From positions 2,976,001 through 3,040,000 of the forward strand of contig NZ_CP062008.1 of NCBI RefSeq assembly GCF_005670685.2: a stretch of DNA of 64,000 nt, read 5' to 3'. Below the pieces are notes generated by a model that saw only the letters and a list, made by a program, of their open reading frames with translations, did not search any database and was not told where the DNA came from. The stretch comes from Mycolicibacterium mucogenicum DSM 44124 (GTDB taxonomy: Bacteria > Actinomycetota > Actinomycetes > Mycobacteriales > Mycobacteriaceae). The position numbers and the translations under genes are program-made. Positions within the stretch are counted from its first letter, which is position 1. Every line of letters starts with the position of its first letter. Of this stretch, positions 16,710-26,537 are shown piece by piece.

Positions 16710-18198
16710 ACCGCAGCGCCGGAACACCGTTCGCGGGCGACCCAAGGTCACGGACGGATCAATGGAGTGCGCTCGCTGTCACCGCGAGATGCGGCGCACG
16801 GCAGCAACATGGCCAGACGGCCGCATCTGCAACTCCTGCTACTACGAAGCAACCAGCCTCTACGGCGACTGTCCCAGCTGCGGATTCCACCGCCTTTTGC
16901 CCGGCCGACTGGACATCGGCGATCAAGCGGTGTGTCGAGACTGCGCACGTATCCGCCAGAACTTCCACTGCACGTCGTGCAACGACGAGCGGCGACCCTA
17001 CCGCGGCAACGTATGCGCACGTTGCAGCCTCCGCGAAAACCTTGAGCGAGCGTTCCTCCACCCGGACTCCCCCGCGAGCTTCACACATCTCATCGACGCC
17101 CTGTGCGCAGCCGATCGCGCCGAGAGCATAATCACTTGGAAACGATCGGACAAGGTTCAGGCACTCCTTCGTTCCCTCGGAGACGGCACCACTCCCCTCA
17201 CCCACGACGGACTGGACCAGTACGAGCCCAGGGGCCGGCACGTCGAGCACCTTCGGGCCATCCTTCAGCACCATGAGGTGTTGCAGGCCCGTGACAAGTA
17301 CCTTGCCTACTTCGAGCGGTGGATCGACGACAAGCTCCACCCAGTATCAGACCCCGAGATCGCCAGACCGATCAGACAGTTCGCCACCTGGCACCACCTC
17401 AAACGAATCAACGATATTGCGCTCGCCGGAAAGCCAACCCGTGGGCCCGTTCACGCCTCGAAGCAGGACATCACCGAAGCACTGAAGTTCCTTGAGTGGC
17501 TTCGCGACGAACACGGACGGACCATCGCCAACTGCACACAGCAAGATGTGGACCAGTGGGTCACAACCGGTCCGACAACGCGGCACCTCATCCGGACATT
17601 CATCATCTGGTGCGAAAAAATGCGGGTCAACCGATCAATCACCCTCGGGCATCGGCAGGCCAAGACGGTCCGAGCGCTCACGCAAGACCAGCGACTTGAG
17701 TGGATTCGCGAGCTCCTGTCCGGCGACAGCGAATCGCTCCCCTACCGCGTCGCCGGAACCCTGCTACTCCTCTACGCCCAGCCACTCGTGAAGGTCGCAG
17801 CCATCCCGATGAGCAAGGTGCTCGTCGCTCCCGAGGGACTCTCGCTGGTCCTCGGTGTTACTCCGTCGCCCGTCCCCGAGCCCTTCGCTGACCTGCTCAA
17901 GAGGCACATCAATAGCCGGCCCAACCTCCGAACCGCTGGGGCAGACAATCCTTGGCTCTTTCCGGGAAACCGACCCGGCGAACACCTGCACCCCAACACC
18001 GTCATGGACCGTCTGCGGCGCTTCGGCATCGACCTGCTCGGCGCTCGAAACATCGCGTTGCGCGAACTCGTTACCCAGGTGCCTCCTCCGGTCGTGGCCG
18101 AAATGCTCGGCTACAGCGACCAAGTGGTACATCGGCATGCGGAACTCGCTGCGCAGCCATGGGGCAGGTACGTACCCGCATCTAGGCCAAGCACTTGA
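16699..18198 (+). CDS. Zinc-ribbon protein with degraded tyrosine-recombinase-like C-terminus, third gene of trio
   Basis: The protein has 499 residues. The first 120 residues contain six C-x-x-C pairs (CARC, CNSC, CPSC, CRDC, CTSC, CARC), enough for three zinc ribbons. The rest follows the layout of a tyrosine recombinase with a core-binding part (about 230-310) and a catalytic-like domain (about 330-480). The expected Arg I position reads LYAQPLVKVAA, the His-box reads RNIALRE, the third His reads MLGYSD, and no Tyr sits at the nucleophile position. It is probably a DNA-binding partner of the active recombinase upstream and not an enzyme. The family function is not known to me. Confidence 0.6.
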   Translation: MTIEPQRRNTVRGRPKVTDGSMECARCHREMRRTAATWPDGRICNSCYYEATSLYGDCPSCGFHRLLPGRLDIGDQAVCRDCARIRQNFHCTSCNDERRPYRGNVCARCSLRENLERAFLHPDSPASFTHLIDALCAADRAESIITWKRSDKVQALLRSLGDGTTPLTHDGLDQYEPRGRHVEHLRAILQHHEVLQARDKYLAYFERWIDDKLHPVSDPEIARPIRQFATWHHLKRINDIALAGKPTRGPVHASKQDITEALKFLEWLRDEHGRTIANCTQQDVDQWVTTGPTTRHLIRTFIIWCEKMRVNRSITLGHRQAKTVRALTQDQRLEWIRELLSGDSESLPYRVAGTLLLLYAQPLVKVAAIPMSKVLVAPEGLSLVLGVTPSPVPEPFADLLKRHINSRPNLRTAGADNPWLFPGNRPGEHLHPNTVMDRLRRFGIDLLGARNIALRELVTQVPPPVVAEMLGYSDQVVHRHAELAAQPWGRYVPASRPST

Positions 18199-18309
18199 TG
18201 ACTCGACCAAAGGACACGTGACTGCGGAGAAGTTCGCTGAAAAGCCGCTCCAGTCGCTGAGCCCTCAGTACGAGGAGAAGCACCACGGCACCTACCTAAA
18301 GCGACTGGA

Positions 18310-18944
18310 CCACGCGGTCAGCACCTTGAACGTGCGCGGACTGATCCCGACCAGACCGATCTCGGCCATGATCTTGGCGACAGTCTTTTCCGAAACCTGC
18401 TCACCGGCAGCCCGCAGATCAGCGGTGATCCGGGGTGACCCGTAGGTCCCACCGGAGTCGCGATGGTGTGCGACGACCTTCACGGTCAGATCGGCTTTCC
18501 GTTGCTCTCGATTAGTCAATTCCGTTGTATCCGACCGCTTCACACGCTTGTAGTAGCCAGAGGTCGAGACCCCCAGCAAGCGTGCCATTCGGGTGATCTC
18601 CGTGGTCGCGCACTCTGCCGCCATCAACTCGAACCGATCTACTTCAGTCCGTTGGCCGCAAAGTACGCCGAGGCTTTTTTAAGGAACGCGATGTCCTTTT
18701 CCTGCTCGGCGACCTGCTTTCGTAACCGCGCCAGCTCGGTGCGCTCGGCCGGGGTCAACGGCTCCTCGTTGCGGGCCGCCGCGGCCTCCACGCGACGCCG
18801 CTCGTCGGCGACCCACCGCCCCAGCAGGGCCTCGTTGAGACCCAGTTCGCGGGCGACCTCGGCGATGGTGCGCCCGGAATCGATCACCCGATGAGCGGCC
18901 TCGACCTTGTACTCGGTCGTAAACGACCGACGGGTTCGGGACAT
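18310..18944 (-). pseudogene. IS3-family remnant: complete orfA, truncated orfB
   Basis: orfA (18639-18944, 101 residues) has the HTH of IS3 OrfA proteins (TIAEVARELGLNEALLGRWV) and the leucine-zipper part ending FLKKASAYFAANGLK. orfB (from 18627) begins with the HTH_21 segment (GVSTSGYYKR ... DSGGTYGSPRI) but is cut near 18310 after GISPRTFKV, so the whole DDE domain is missing. The trio ends about 110 bp away. It cannot move by itself. Confidence 0.82.
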
Positions 18945-19004
18945 GGTGACATCCTTCCAGCAGGATCATCCAACCTGCTATCTCGATGTCCACCACCCGG
19001 GGGG

Positions 19005-19640
19005 AACCTCACGGGGCCTATCGGGGGTCAAACTGGTTACCAGCGACGCCCACGCCGGGCTGGTGGCCGCCATCGGCGCCACCCTGCCCGGCGCGGCCTG
19101 GCAGCGCTGCAGAACCCACTACACAACGAATCTGATGGCGCTGACCCCGAAAGCGTCATGGCCGTGGGTGCGCACCCTGTTGCATTCGGTGTTCGATCAA
19201 CCTGACGCGGAATCTGTTGCCGCCCAGTATGACCGGATCATCGACGCGCTGTCCGACAAACTTCCCAAGGTGGCCGAGCACCTCGAAGCGGCCCGCCCGG
19301 ACCTGCTCGCGTTCACCGCGTTCCCCAAGCAGATCTGGCGTCAGATCTGGTCCAACAATCCTCAGGAGCGCCTCAATAAGGAGATCCGCCGCCGCACCGA
19401 CGTCGTCGGCATCTTCCCCGACCGCGACGCCCTCATCCGCCTCGTCGGCGCCGTGCTGGCCGAGCAACTCGACGAATGGGCCGAATCCCGGCGTTACCTC
19501 GGCCTCGACGTGCTGAGCAAATCACGCACCGTCAACAATACCCCGACCGAACAGGAGGCCACCCCCGCAGCACTGACCGACTGAACCATCACCTCGAAGA
19601 ATCACACGACGAGGTCGTACACCACGTCCCTGGACTTGAC
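19005..19640 (+). pseudogene. IS256-family transposase, 3' part, with right end
   Basis: From GLSGVKLVTSDAHAGL the frame runs to the stop at 19584. It includes the region after the second Asp, RCRTHYTTNLM, and NNPQERLNKEIRRRTDVVGIFP, which holds the catalytic Glu and is highly characteristic of IS256/IS1081 transposases. The N-terminal half is missing, cut off about where the IS3 remnant begins. The TIR-like end GTACACCACGTCCCTGG follows at about 19616. Confidence 0.8.
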
Positions 19641-19846
19641 CCCACTCTGCTGGACGCAACCCACGTTGCCGCAGAGTACGACCGGCAGAGGATTTCGCAT
19701 CCAGTTCTCACCCGAAGTCGCAAGGCGACAACAATTATGAGCCTGTCAACCAGGGAGTCCAGCCTCGGGCCGCTCGGGTGGGTCAGGTCAACGTCCACGG
19801 TTCGGCAGGACGTTTCCGCATACGCTGGCGATTGAGGTTGGGGCAC

Positions 19847-21064
19847 TCAGCTGCTCCCGCCGATGAACTCCCGGTCGGGAAGCGTCACCGGTTCAGTGGT
19901 GAGCACGCAGTGGGTCCGCTCGAAGATCGTCACCATGCACTTGTTGCAGTGCGTGCACAGCGAAGCGGCATCCCGGTCCTGCCGAATTCGGTTGAGCAGC
20001 GATGGGTCCCGCAGCAGTGCACGTGCCATGGCCACGAATTCGAAACCTTCACGCATCGCCATGTCCATGGTGGCTTTGGTGGTGATGCCGCCGAGCAGGA
20101 TCAACGGCATCGACAGCTCGCGACGGAACTGGCGGGCGTGGTCGAGCAGATAGGCGTCCTGGTACGGGTAGCGCCGTAGGAAGGGCCGCCCGGCGGTACT
20201 CAACGCCCAGCTCAGCGGCGGCTGGAAGGTCCGCGCGAACTCGCTGCGTGGCGCATCGCCGCGGAAGTAGAACATCGGGTTGAGCAGTGAACTGCCCACG
20301 GTCAGCTCAAGCGCGTCGAGGGCACCGTCGTCCTGCAGCCACCGCCCGACCTGCAGACTCTCCTCGAGCCGCAACCCGCCGGCGACACCGTCGTCCATGC
20401 TGAGCTTGGCGATCACCGCGACTCGGTCTCCCACCGCTTCTCGCACGGCGATCGCGATCCGCCGGGCCAGCCGGGCACGGTTGACCAGACTTCCGCCGTA
20501 GTCGTCCCTGCGCCGGTTGAGCAGTGGACTGAGGAACGCACTCACCAGATAGTTGTGCGCGAAATGCAGTTCGACCCCGTCGAAGCCGGCCTCGACGGCC
20601 ACTTCCGCCGCTCGGGCATGATCGGCGACCACCCGTGACAGTGCCGCGGAGTGGGGCCTTCGGGTGGCCCGCATGGCCAGCGGGCTGAACATGCGGCTCG
20701 GTGATATTGCGGCAACGCCGTTGGAGGCCGCGTTGGCGACGGGTCCCGCGTGACCCAACTGCGCGCACACTTTCGCGCCCTCGGCGTGGATGGCGTCGGT
20801 GAGCCGGGTCAGGTCTGGGACGATGTCCGGTCGCATCACGATCTGATCGCGTGCGGTGCGTCCCTCGGGGGCGACCGCACAGTACGCGACGGTGGTCATG
20901 CCCACCCCTCCGGCAGCCGGCGCGCGGTGGTAGGCGATCAAGTCGTCGGTGACTGCTCCTGCAGGACTGCGCGCCTCGAACGTCGCCGCCTTGATCACCC
21001 GGTTGCGCAGCGTGATCGGCCCGAGCGTCGCGGGCGCGAACACGTCGGTGGCTGGGCCGCTCAT
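19847..21064 (-). CDS. Old-yellow-enzyme-like NADH:flavin oxidoreductase
   Basis: The protein has 405 residues and an FMN-binding TIM barrel (FAPATLGPITLRNRVIKAA at the start). The barrel motif GFDGVELHFAHNYLVSAFLSPLLNRR holds the active-site region typical of the 2,4-dienoyl-CoA reductase/OYE group. A C-terminal CTHCNKC cluster recalls the Fe-S ligands of that group but is short. It probably reduces activated double bonds of enones. The start at 21064 overlaps the TetR stop (ATGA), so expression is coupled to that regulator. Confidence 0.85.
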   Translation of the reverse strand: MSGPATDVFAPATLGPITLRNRVIKAATFEARSPAGAVTDDLIAYHRAPAAGGVGMTTVAYCAVAPEGRTARDQIVMRPDIVPDLTRLTDAIHAEGAKVCAQLGHAGPVANAASNGVAAISPSRMFSPLAMRATRRPHSAALSRVVADHARAAEVAVEAGFDGVELHFAHNYLVSAFLSPLLNRRRDDYGGSLVNRARLARRIAIAVREAVGDRVAVIAKLSMDDGVAGGLRLEESLQVGRWLQDDGALDALELTVGSSLLNPMFYFRGDAPRSEFARTFQPPLSWALSTAGRPFLRRYPYQDAYLLDHARQFRRELSMPLILLGGITTKATMDMAMREGFEFVAMARALLRDPSLLNRIRQDRDAASLCTHCNKCMVTIFERTHCVLTTEPVTLPDREFIGGSS

Positions 21065-21648
21065 CGGTTCACCGCCGGTGCCGACAGCCCTGCCGAGACC
21101 ACCGTGCACAGCGTGTCCACTTGTCGGCCGGTCAATCTCCTATCCCCGGCGAGTGGATCACCGAACTGCACGAAGATGAGTTCGAAGGCGAGCATCCAGC
21201 GGTGTTTCGCCTCGGCAGGGGACAGGCCGGGCACGTTGCGCTGCAACAACTCTGCCCACGGTGTGAGGGAAAACCATCGTTGTGTCCAGTTCAGCTCCCG
21301 CCGAGACAGCAGCAGTCGCGACAGCAGGTTCAGGTAGAGGCGCCCGGCCGGGTCGGCGGCCAGCACCACCAGCGGGTCGACGACGACCCGGACCGCATCG
21401 GGGACCGTCAACTGTTCGGCGTCGTCGCGGTCGGCCAAGGTCACCTTCCACAGCGGTCCGAGGCGGTCCTCCAGCAGCGCCGACACCAGTCCCACCTTCG
21501 AGCCGAAGTGGTAATGCACCGCAGCCGGGTTCACGTTCGCTGCCGTGCAGACCGCCCGAACCGAAACCTCGTCGTATCCCGACTCCAGCAGCAGCCGCTC
21601 CGCCACTGTCAACAACCGTTCTCTGGTGCCCGCGTCAACGTTGGCCAT
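21061..21648 (-). CDS. TetR-family regulator
   Basis: The protein has 195 residues. The HTH (YDEVSVRAVCTAANVNPAAVHYHFGSK) is followed by a C-terminal ligand domain. The start at 21648 (MANVDAGTRERLL) fits the family better than the longer frame. TCAATC-GTT-GATTGA repeats just upstream (21680-21708) are likely its operator. It is co-transcribed with the oxidoreductase, which is probably its target. Confidence 0.88.
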   Translation of the reverse strand: MANVDAGTRERLLTVAERLLLESGYDEVSVRAVCTAANVNPAAVHYHFGSKVGLVSALLEDRLGPLWKVTLADRDDAEQLTVPDAVRVVVDPLVVLAADPAGRLYLNLLSRLLLSRRELNWTQRWFSLTPWAELLQRNVPGLSPAEAKHRWMLAFELIFVQFGDPLAGDRRLTGRQVDTLCTVVSAGLSAPAVNR

Positions 21649-21678
21649 GGGCTCATCAAAGCACTGATCGACCGCGGA

Positions 21679-21710
21679 ATCAATCGTTGATTGAAACAGT
21701 GATTGAATTC
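21679..21710. promoter_or_regulatory. TetR operator-like repeats
   Basis: TCAATCGTTGATTGA (21680-21694) is a palindrome. A further GATTGAATTC half follows 6 bp later. The site lies 32 bp before the TetR start, fitting autoregulation. Confidence 0.6.
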
Positions 21711-21775
21711 GGGGCGCTATGAGGGTCCGCGGATATGACGGGGTGTGCACGACGCCGGCCGGGTTTCAGTGCACG

Positions 21776-22563
21776 TGAGGGGGACCCGTTTGGTGGTCCA
21801 GTTGATCTATCCCCGCTGTTTCGAGCCACGATCATGCGAGTTGAGGGGTCGAGCTGATTGATGTCCAGAGCGTTTCGAACTCTGTGGGGCTGATGTTACC
21901 GAGGTAGCTATGGCGGCGTTCGATGTTGTAGAAGTTGTCGATGTAATCGGCCATGGCGGCTGCTAATTCGATGGTGGTGGCCCATTTGCGGGTGTTGAGC
22001 AACTCGACCTGTAACCGTGCCCAGAATGACTCCATAGCGGCGTTATCGAAGCAGTCGCCCACGGTCCCGAAAGAGCCGAGCAGGCCCCATCGCCGCATGT
22101 TCTCCCCGAGAGCTCCAGGAGGTGAACTGCGTGCCGTGATCTGCATGCAGAATTGTTGGCCCCCAACGATTCCTGTTAGAGACGGCCATGTTGACCGCGT
22201 TGTTGACCAGTGCGGTGTCAGCGGACGTCGAGAACGTACGGGCCACGATCAAGCGCGAGAAGCAGTCCAGGATCGCGCAACAGTAAACCTTCCCGTCGCG
22301 AGCGGGATGTTCGGTGATGTCGGTACACCACAGTTGGTTGGGCATCTCGGCGGTGAAGCGCCGATTCACCAGGTCAACGGAGGTGTCAACCCCAATGAGA
22401 TTCGGTTTTCGCCGCTCTGGGCGCGGCAGCCCATACAGACCGCGTTCGGACATGATGGAGTTGACCAGCTTGTGATTGACGTTCATCTCGTAGTCGGCCA
22501 GCAGCGCAGCGCGGACTCTCTTGCGCCCGTAGGTCCCGCGAGAACGCAGGTGGATCTCGGTGA
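21776..22563 (-). mobile_element. IS3-family element, 3' half (orfB part and right end), split by Tn-B
   Basis: The minus strand encodes the DDE part of an IS3 OrfB. It has GTYGRKRVRAALL, QLWCTDITEHP (first Asp), LHADHGTQFTSW (second Asp) and AAMESFWARLQVEL (Glu), ending at 21832. A one-base insertion near 22115 shifts the frame between the second Asp and the Glu. The outer end TGAGGGGGACCCG...GGTGGTCCAGTTGATC matches the outer end of the other half at 41862. Its 5' half lies at 41334-41862. Joining them across one GGTGA restores ...ADTITEIHL. Confidence 0.88.
22559..22563. repeat. Tn-B target-site duplication, left copy
   Basis: GGTGA precedes the left terminal TGT of Tn-B and is repeated at 41329-41333 after the right terminal ACA. 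Confidence 0.9.
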
Positions 22564-22569
22564 TGTGGC

Positions 22570-22666
22570 TTCTCAAGTTTCGTGTCCACACCCGGCTCGC
22601 TGACCTGCGTCGTTGACGACGTTCTCAATTGGTGTCCGCACCGCGAATTCTCGCTTTGATGTCCAC
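22570..22666. repeat. Tn-B left-end repeats (three copies)
   Basis: TTCTCAAGTTTCGTGTCCAC (22570-22589), TTCTCAATTGGTGTCCGC (from 22622) and TTCTCGCTTTGATGTCCAC (22648-22666) are related and in the same orientation. The pattern matches TnsB-binding-site arrays. Confidence 0.78.
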
Positions 22667-22909
22667 TGCCACAGGACGGGGCATTGATTCGCGACGTGCC
22701 TACACCGCCCTAACGGGAGTAGTACCCGGCGTTTCGTCACGTGGCGAACAACGTCGTCGACGTCTGCTGTGGACCCAAAGTTGCTCAGCGGCAACGCATC
22801 TCTAAATGGGGCTCATGGATACTAGTCATTATCCACGAAACGGCGGCGAGGGCTGGAACGCCCATCGGCAGCCAATACTCATCGCTCCGCCGGCGGTAGC
22901 GGTTGCGCT

Positions 22910-23570
22910 AGTGCGGGGAGTTGTACATCTCGATATAGGCGTGCCCAATGGCGTTCTCAGCCGCCTTGCCCCCGGCGATACTGGTGGCAAATCGTGCTTG
23001 GCGCGGTGACGGTTGGCAATGACCATTCCGTAGTAGAGAACTGTGCTGATGTACTCGCCGGATTCCTCGATGGTCAGCTTGATCAGATCGCCTCCGGCGT
23101 AGGTGAGGTGCTTCCGCCGCAAACTTGGCGTCCGCCGTAGGGCCGATATGTCCCTCTCGTAGAGTCGTACCAGTTGCTGTCGCGGTCCCCCCGGTAGCGA
23201 TCCGCGGCGTGGTTAACGTCATGCGGGTTTGGACGGTCGGCCTGAAAGCTGTTCCAAAGCATCTGAATACATCGGTGTCGAACTCTTCTTGGATCGCTGC
23301 GGCCCGGTATCGCCAAACCTTCTCCAGATTTCCTGCAGCGAATGAGAGCAACAGAACCGCTACGGCACCGACTCCCCCGACAACGGATCGGACACTCGGG
23401 GATTTCACTGCGCAGACTGCCCAGGCGAGAGCGAGGAGAAATACCGCGGCGACTCGCCACGACAGCACGCGTTTGGCATCACAGTAGGTGCGGGCCTGTG
23501 CGGCAACGTGGCGGCGCGCGTCGCGGGTATTCTTTGCCTCGAAGATCGAGGGGGTCGTCAACGTCATGCC
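22910..23570 (-). pseudogene. S-4TM-type pore-forming effector remnant, multiply frameshifted
   Basis: The N-terminal part has ARTYCDAKRVLSWR, two membrane segments and AAAIQEEFDTDVF. After a frameshift it continues MLWNSFQADRPNPHDV...RGDRDSNWYD. This order (AKRL-W, two membrane helices, IQEEFDTYVF-LPWN, RDWY) is that of the S-4TM putative pore-forming effectors found with nucleotide-signal anti-phage systems. The rest (TIEESGEYISTVLYYG in one frame, GKAAENAIGHAYIEMYNSPH in another) I do not recognise, so a second gene may be fused. At least three frameshifts are needed. No nucleotidyltransferase partner lies nearby. Confidence 0.5.
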
Positions 23571-23606
23571 ATCTCCGCTCGGATGAGTCTCGTGTTCGGC
23601 GTGCAC

Positions 23607-24016
23607 CGTCCTTCCGCCGGCCGGTAGGACCGGCGGCGATTTAGGGTAGTGGCATTCGGTCGACGAACAATCCGCGCCACTTGTCGATCAGCGGCACGTT
23701 CTTTCCCATCGGCCTCCAGAAGAATCGCCTCCTCTGCCGATGCAAGCCAGCTTCGAAGGTGGGTCTGGTCTTGGCTTCTTCGCCAGGTGTCCGGCATTCA
23801 CGTCGGGGCCCAGGCCTGCTGGGTCAGGCCAGTCCTCGACGATTGGTCCGCCATTGAGGCGAGCAGGAACCGCACTTCTTGACGGACCACTCGGTCCCGG
23901 ACTGAGTGGTCCGTATTCAACGTGGTTGTCCGGTCGACAGCAAGGTGAGGTGGCTGAGTCCTCGTCGCCGCGGTGCGTTGTGCGCGGTGCGACGAGTGGG
24001 GCCGCGGTGCGGGGTC
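23607..24016. other. Intergenic region with a strong hairpin
   Basis: No gene is recognised. CGGACCACTC (23883-23892) and GAGTGGTCCG (23904-23913) form a 10-bp perfect stem with an 11-base loop. It lies about 105 bp past the SDR stop at 24017, so it could be that gene's terminator. Confidence 0.45.
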
Positions 24017-24958
24017 TTACGCGGTCAGGCGAAGCGACAGGTCCCAAAGCCGCTCGGCGTTGTCGGCGTCCAGGGCATAGGGCGCGACGCCGGTGATGCC
24101 GAACTCGTCGCGGTGGTCGACGACGGCAGCTTCACGGCAGTCCTCGAAGTAGCGGCCACTGACCCCGGCGACGTGCGGGGATGCGGCCAGCAGGACCGAG
24201 GTGGCCGCCCCCTGTTCGGGGGTCTTGACGCGGCTGCCGGCACGGCGGAAGCGTTCGTCGGCGCCGTCTTGGAAGTCCTTCCCGAGGTGGCGTTGCAGGG
24301 CGGTCATGATGCCGCCGGGCATGAGTGCGTTGGCGGTGATGCCGTCCCGGGCCCAGCGTTGGGTGACGCCGACGGCGAACAGGACATTCGCGGTCTTGGA
24401 TTGGCCGTAGGCGCTGAAGGGATCGTATTCACGGAATCGATAGTCGATGTCGTCGAAGATGACCGGGGAGCGCAGGTGTCCACTGGAGCTGACCGAGACC
24501 ACGCGGGCTCCGTCGGCAGCGGCCAGCGCGGCGTGCAGGCCGGTGGCGAGGGCGAAGTGGCCGAGATGGTTGGTGGCGAACTGCATTTCGTGTCCACTTG
24601 CCGAAATCTGCCGGTCCTGGATGGCCATGACTCCGGCATTGTTCACCAGGATGTGCAGCGGCCCGTCCCAGGCGCGGACGAACGCGGTCACGCTGGCCGG
24701 ATCGGAGAGGTCCAGCGGGGCGACGGTGGTGGATCCGCCGATGTCGGCGGCGACCTTCTCCCCGGCGGCGGTGTTGCGCACCGCGAGGGTGACGGTCGCA
24801 CCGGCGGAGGCCAGGGCGCGCGCGGTCTCGACGCCGATACCGGACGCGGCGCCGGTGACGATCGCGCGCGCGCCGCGCAGGTCGACGTCGGCGATCACCT
24901 CCGCGGCGGTGGAGGTGGCGTCAAACGGTGTGGTGATGAGTTCGGTGGTCGTGGTCAT
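24017..24958 (-). CDS. Short-chain dehydrogenase/reductase (retinol-dehydrogenase-like)
   Basis: The protein has 313 residues. The Rossmann motif is TGAASGIG, the stabilising motif is NNAGVM, and the active site has Ser in VSVSSSGH and Tyr/Lys in YGQSKTAN. The extended C-terminus fits the WWOX/retinol-dehydrogenase-like SDR group common in mycobacteria. The start at 24958 (MTTTTELITTPFD) is chosen over 24976. It is transcribed away from the FAD-oxidoreductase operon that begins at 25338. Confidence 0.87.
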   Translation of the reverse strand: MTTTTELITTPFDATSTAAEVIADVDLRGARAIVTGAASGIGVETARALASAGATVTLAVRNTAAGEKVAADIGGSTTVAPLDLSDPASVTAFVRAWDGPLHILVNNAGVMAIQDRQISASGHEMQFATNHLGHFALATGLHAALAAADGARVVSVSSSGHLRSPVIFDDIDYRFREYDPFSAYGQSKTANVLFAVGVTQRWARDGITANALMPGGIMTALQRHLGKDFQDGADERFRRAGSRVKTPEQGAATSVLLAASPHVAGVSGRYFEDCREAAVVDHRDEFGITGVAPYALDADNAERLWDLSLRLTA

Positions 24959-25337
24959 GGGTTCTACGAACGCCATTCTGTGCAGATGTGTTCCAGCGTG
25001 GGCTATTTCGAGACGAGCACGTCCGCCTTGGCGGCCGCATCGTCGCCAGCACTACTCCCGCCGGCCCAGTTCGCCCTACCAAACCGCCTACTCAAGCTTC
25101 CGTCACACGACGATGTGGAGTGTCGCGGCCATTTGCTCGTCGAAAATGCTGCCGTGCCAGTAGGCGTGGCGGTGCCGAAGAACACGGTAGTTGCCGCGGT
25201 GGTCGAGCAGGCCCGCACGTCGCCAAACCCGGGGTGGCCACGTAGCCCTCTCGTGGACTACGGGATTTGCGTGGTCCTTGGCACCTCGTTGCATGCAACT
25301 GTCAAGACATCACATGAGACAGAAGGGCACGGCGGTC
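24959..25337. other. Divergent promoter region, SDR / redox operon
   Basis: About 380 bp without a recognisable gene between divergent start codons. It must hold promoters in both directions, but no clear palindrome or sigma-70-type box pair stands out by eye. Confidence 0.4.
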
Positions 25338-26537
25338 ATGAAGGACGCTCTGATACTTGGCGGCGGCTTCGCGGGAGTGTGGAGTGCGGCAAGTGCGGTG
25401 CGGCTGGCCCGATCGGCGGGCAGCGATAGGTTGCGGGTGCGGCTGATCAGCGCCGGTGATGACATGGTGATCCGGCCGCGACTTTACGAACGCAATCCGG
25501 ACAAGATGCGGATCGACCTGGATCGGCTGCTTAACCCTATCGGTGTCGAGCGCCTCAACGCACGGGTGGAGTCCATCGACGCCGCCTCCCAGACTGTGAT
25601 GGCCCACGGCGCCGATGGCGTGTTGGTGACAGCGTCTTATGACCGGCTGGTGCTGGCCACAGGAAGCCAGCTGAAGCGGCCTGCTTTCCCCGGCGCCGCG
25701 CACGCATTCAACATCGACACTCTCAACGCCGCGGTCGCACTTGACATCCATTTGCACCATGTGTCGCAGCTGCCACCACGAGCTCGGTATACGGCGGTCG
25801 TGGTCGGTGCCGGTTTCACAGGACTGGAGATCGCCACGGAACTCGTCGGACGGTTACGCGATGTGGCGGCAGGCCAGGAAGTTCGGGTGATCTTGGTGGA
25901 GCGCGCCAAGGTTTTGGGTCCTGAGTTGGGAGATGTTCCGCGCCCCGTCATCGTAGACGCTCTCGACACGCTGGGTGTCGAGCGACGCCTGGGCCGCACC
26001 GTCGCCTCGGCCACCGAGACACAGGTGGCTCTGGACGATGGTGAGGTGATCCCAGCCGCGACGCTGATCTGGACCGTCGGCATGTCCGCCAGCCCGCTGA
26101 CGGCACAGATCCCAGCCGAACGTGACCGGTTCGGCCGCCTGCTGGTAGACGAGTACCTGCGCGTGACACCCACCGTCTACGCTGCCGGCGACACCGCTGC
26201 CGCCGTTGCCGATGGCGGCCACCCGACCATCCAGAGCTGTCAACACGCGCAGCCGATGGGTAAGTACGCGGGCCACAACGTCGCCGCGGATCTGCTCGGT
26301 TTGCCGATGCTTCCGTTCACTGCGGACCCATACAGCAACTGCATCGATCTCGGCGCCGCCGGGGCGTTGACGACGGTGGGCTGGGAACGCACAGTCGACA
26401 AGGAAGGCTCCGAAGCCAAAGCGATCAAGCACGCTATCAACACTCAATGGATCTACCCACCCACCGACTCGGCTGACGCGCTGCTCGCGAAGGCCGGCCA
26501 TTTCAGTAACAGCGCCTATGCACAGGAGATCTCGTGA
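25338..26537 (+). CDS. NAD(P)/FAD-dependent oxidoreductase (type II NADH dehydrogenase-like), first of two
   Basis: The protein has 399 residues. The FAD motif GGGFAGVWSA is at residue 7, the NAD(P)H motif VVGAGFTGLE near 155, and the second FAD motif VYAAGDTAA near 285. The layout is that of NDH-2-like pyridine nucleotide-disulfide oxidoreductases without a redox disulfide. The ATG at 25338 is chosen, though MRQKGTAV at 25314 is possible. Its stop overlaps the GTG start of a second, related flavoprotein, so the two are coupled and may act together. Confidence 0.85.
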   Translation: MKDALILGGGFAGVWSAASAVRLARSAGSDRLRVRLISAGDDMVIRPRLYERNPDKMRIDLDRLLNPIGVERLNARVESIDAASQTVMAHGADGVLVTASYDRLVLATGSQLKRPAFPGAAHAFNIDTLNAAVALDIHLHHVSQLPPRARYTAVVVGAGFTGLEIATELVGRLRDVAAGQEVRVILVERAKVLGPELGDVPRPVIVDALDTLGVERRLGRTVASATETQVALDDGEVIPAATLIWTVGMSASPLTAQIPAERDRFGRLLVDEYLRVTPTVYAAGDTAAAVADGGHPTIQSCQHAQPMGKYAGHNVAADLLGLPMLPFTADPYSNCIDLGAAGALTTVGWERTVDKEGSEAKAIKHAINTQWIYPPTDSADALLAKAGHFSNSAYAQEIS

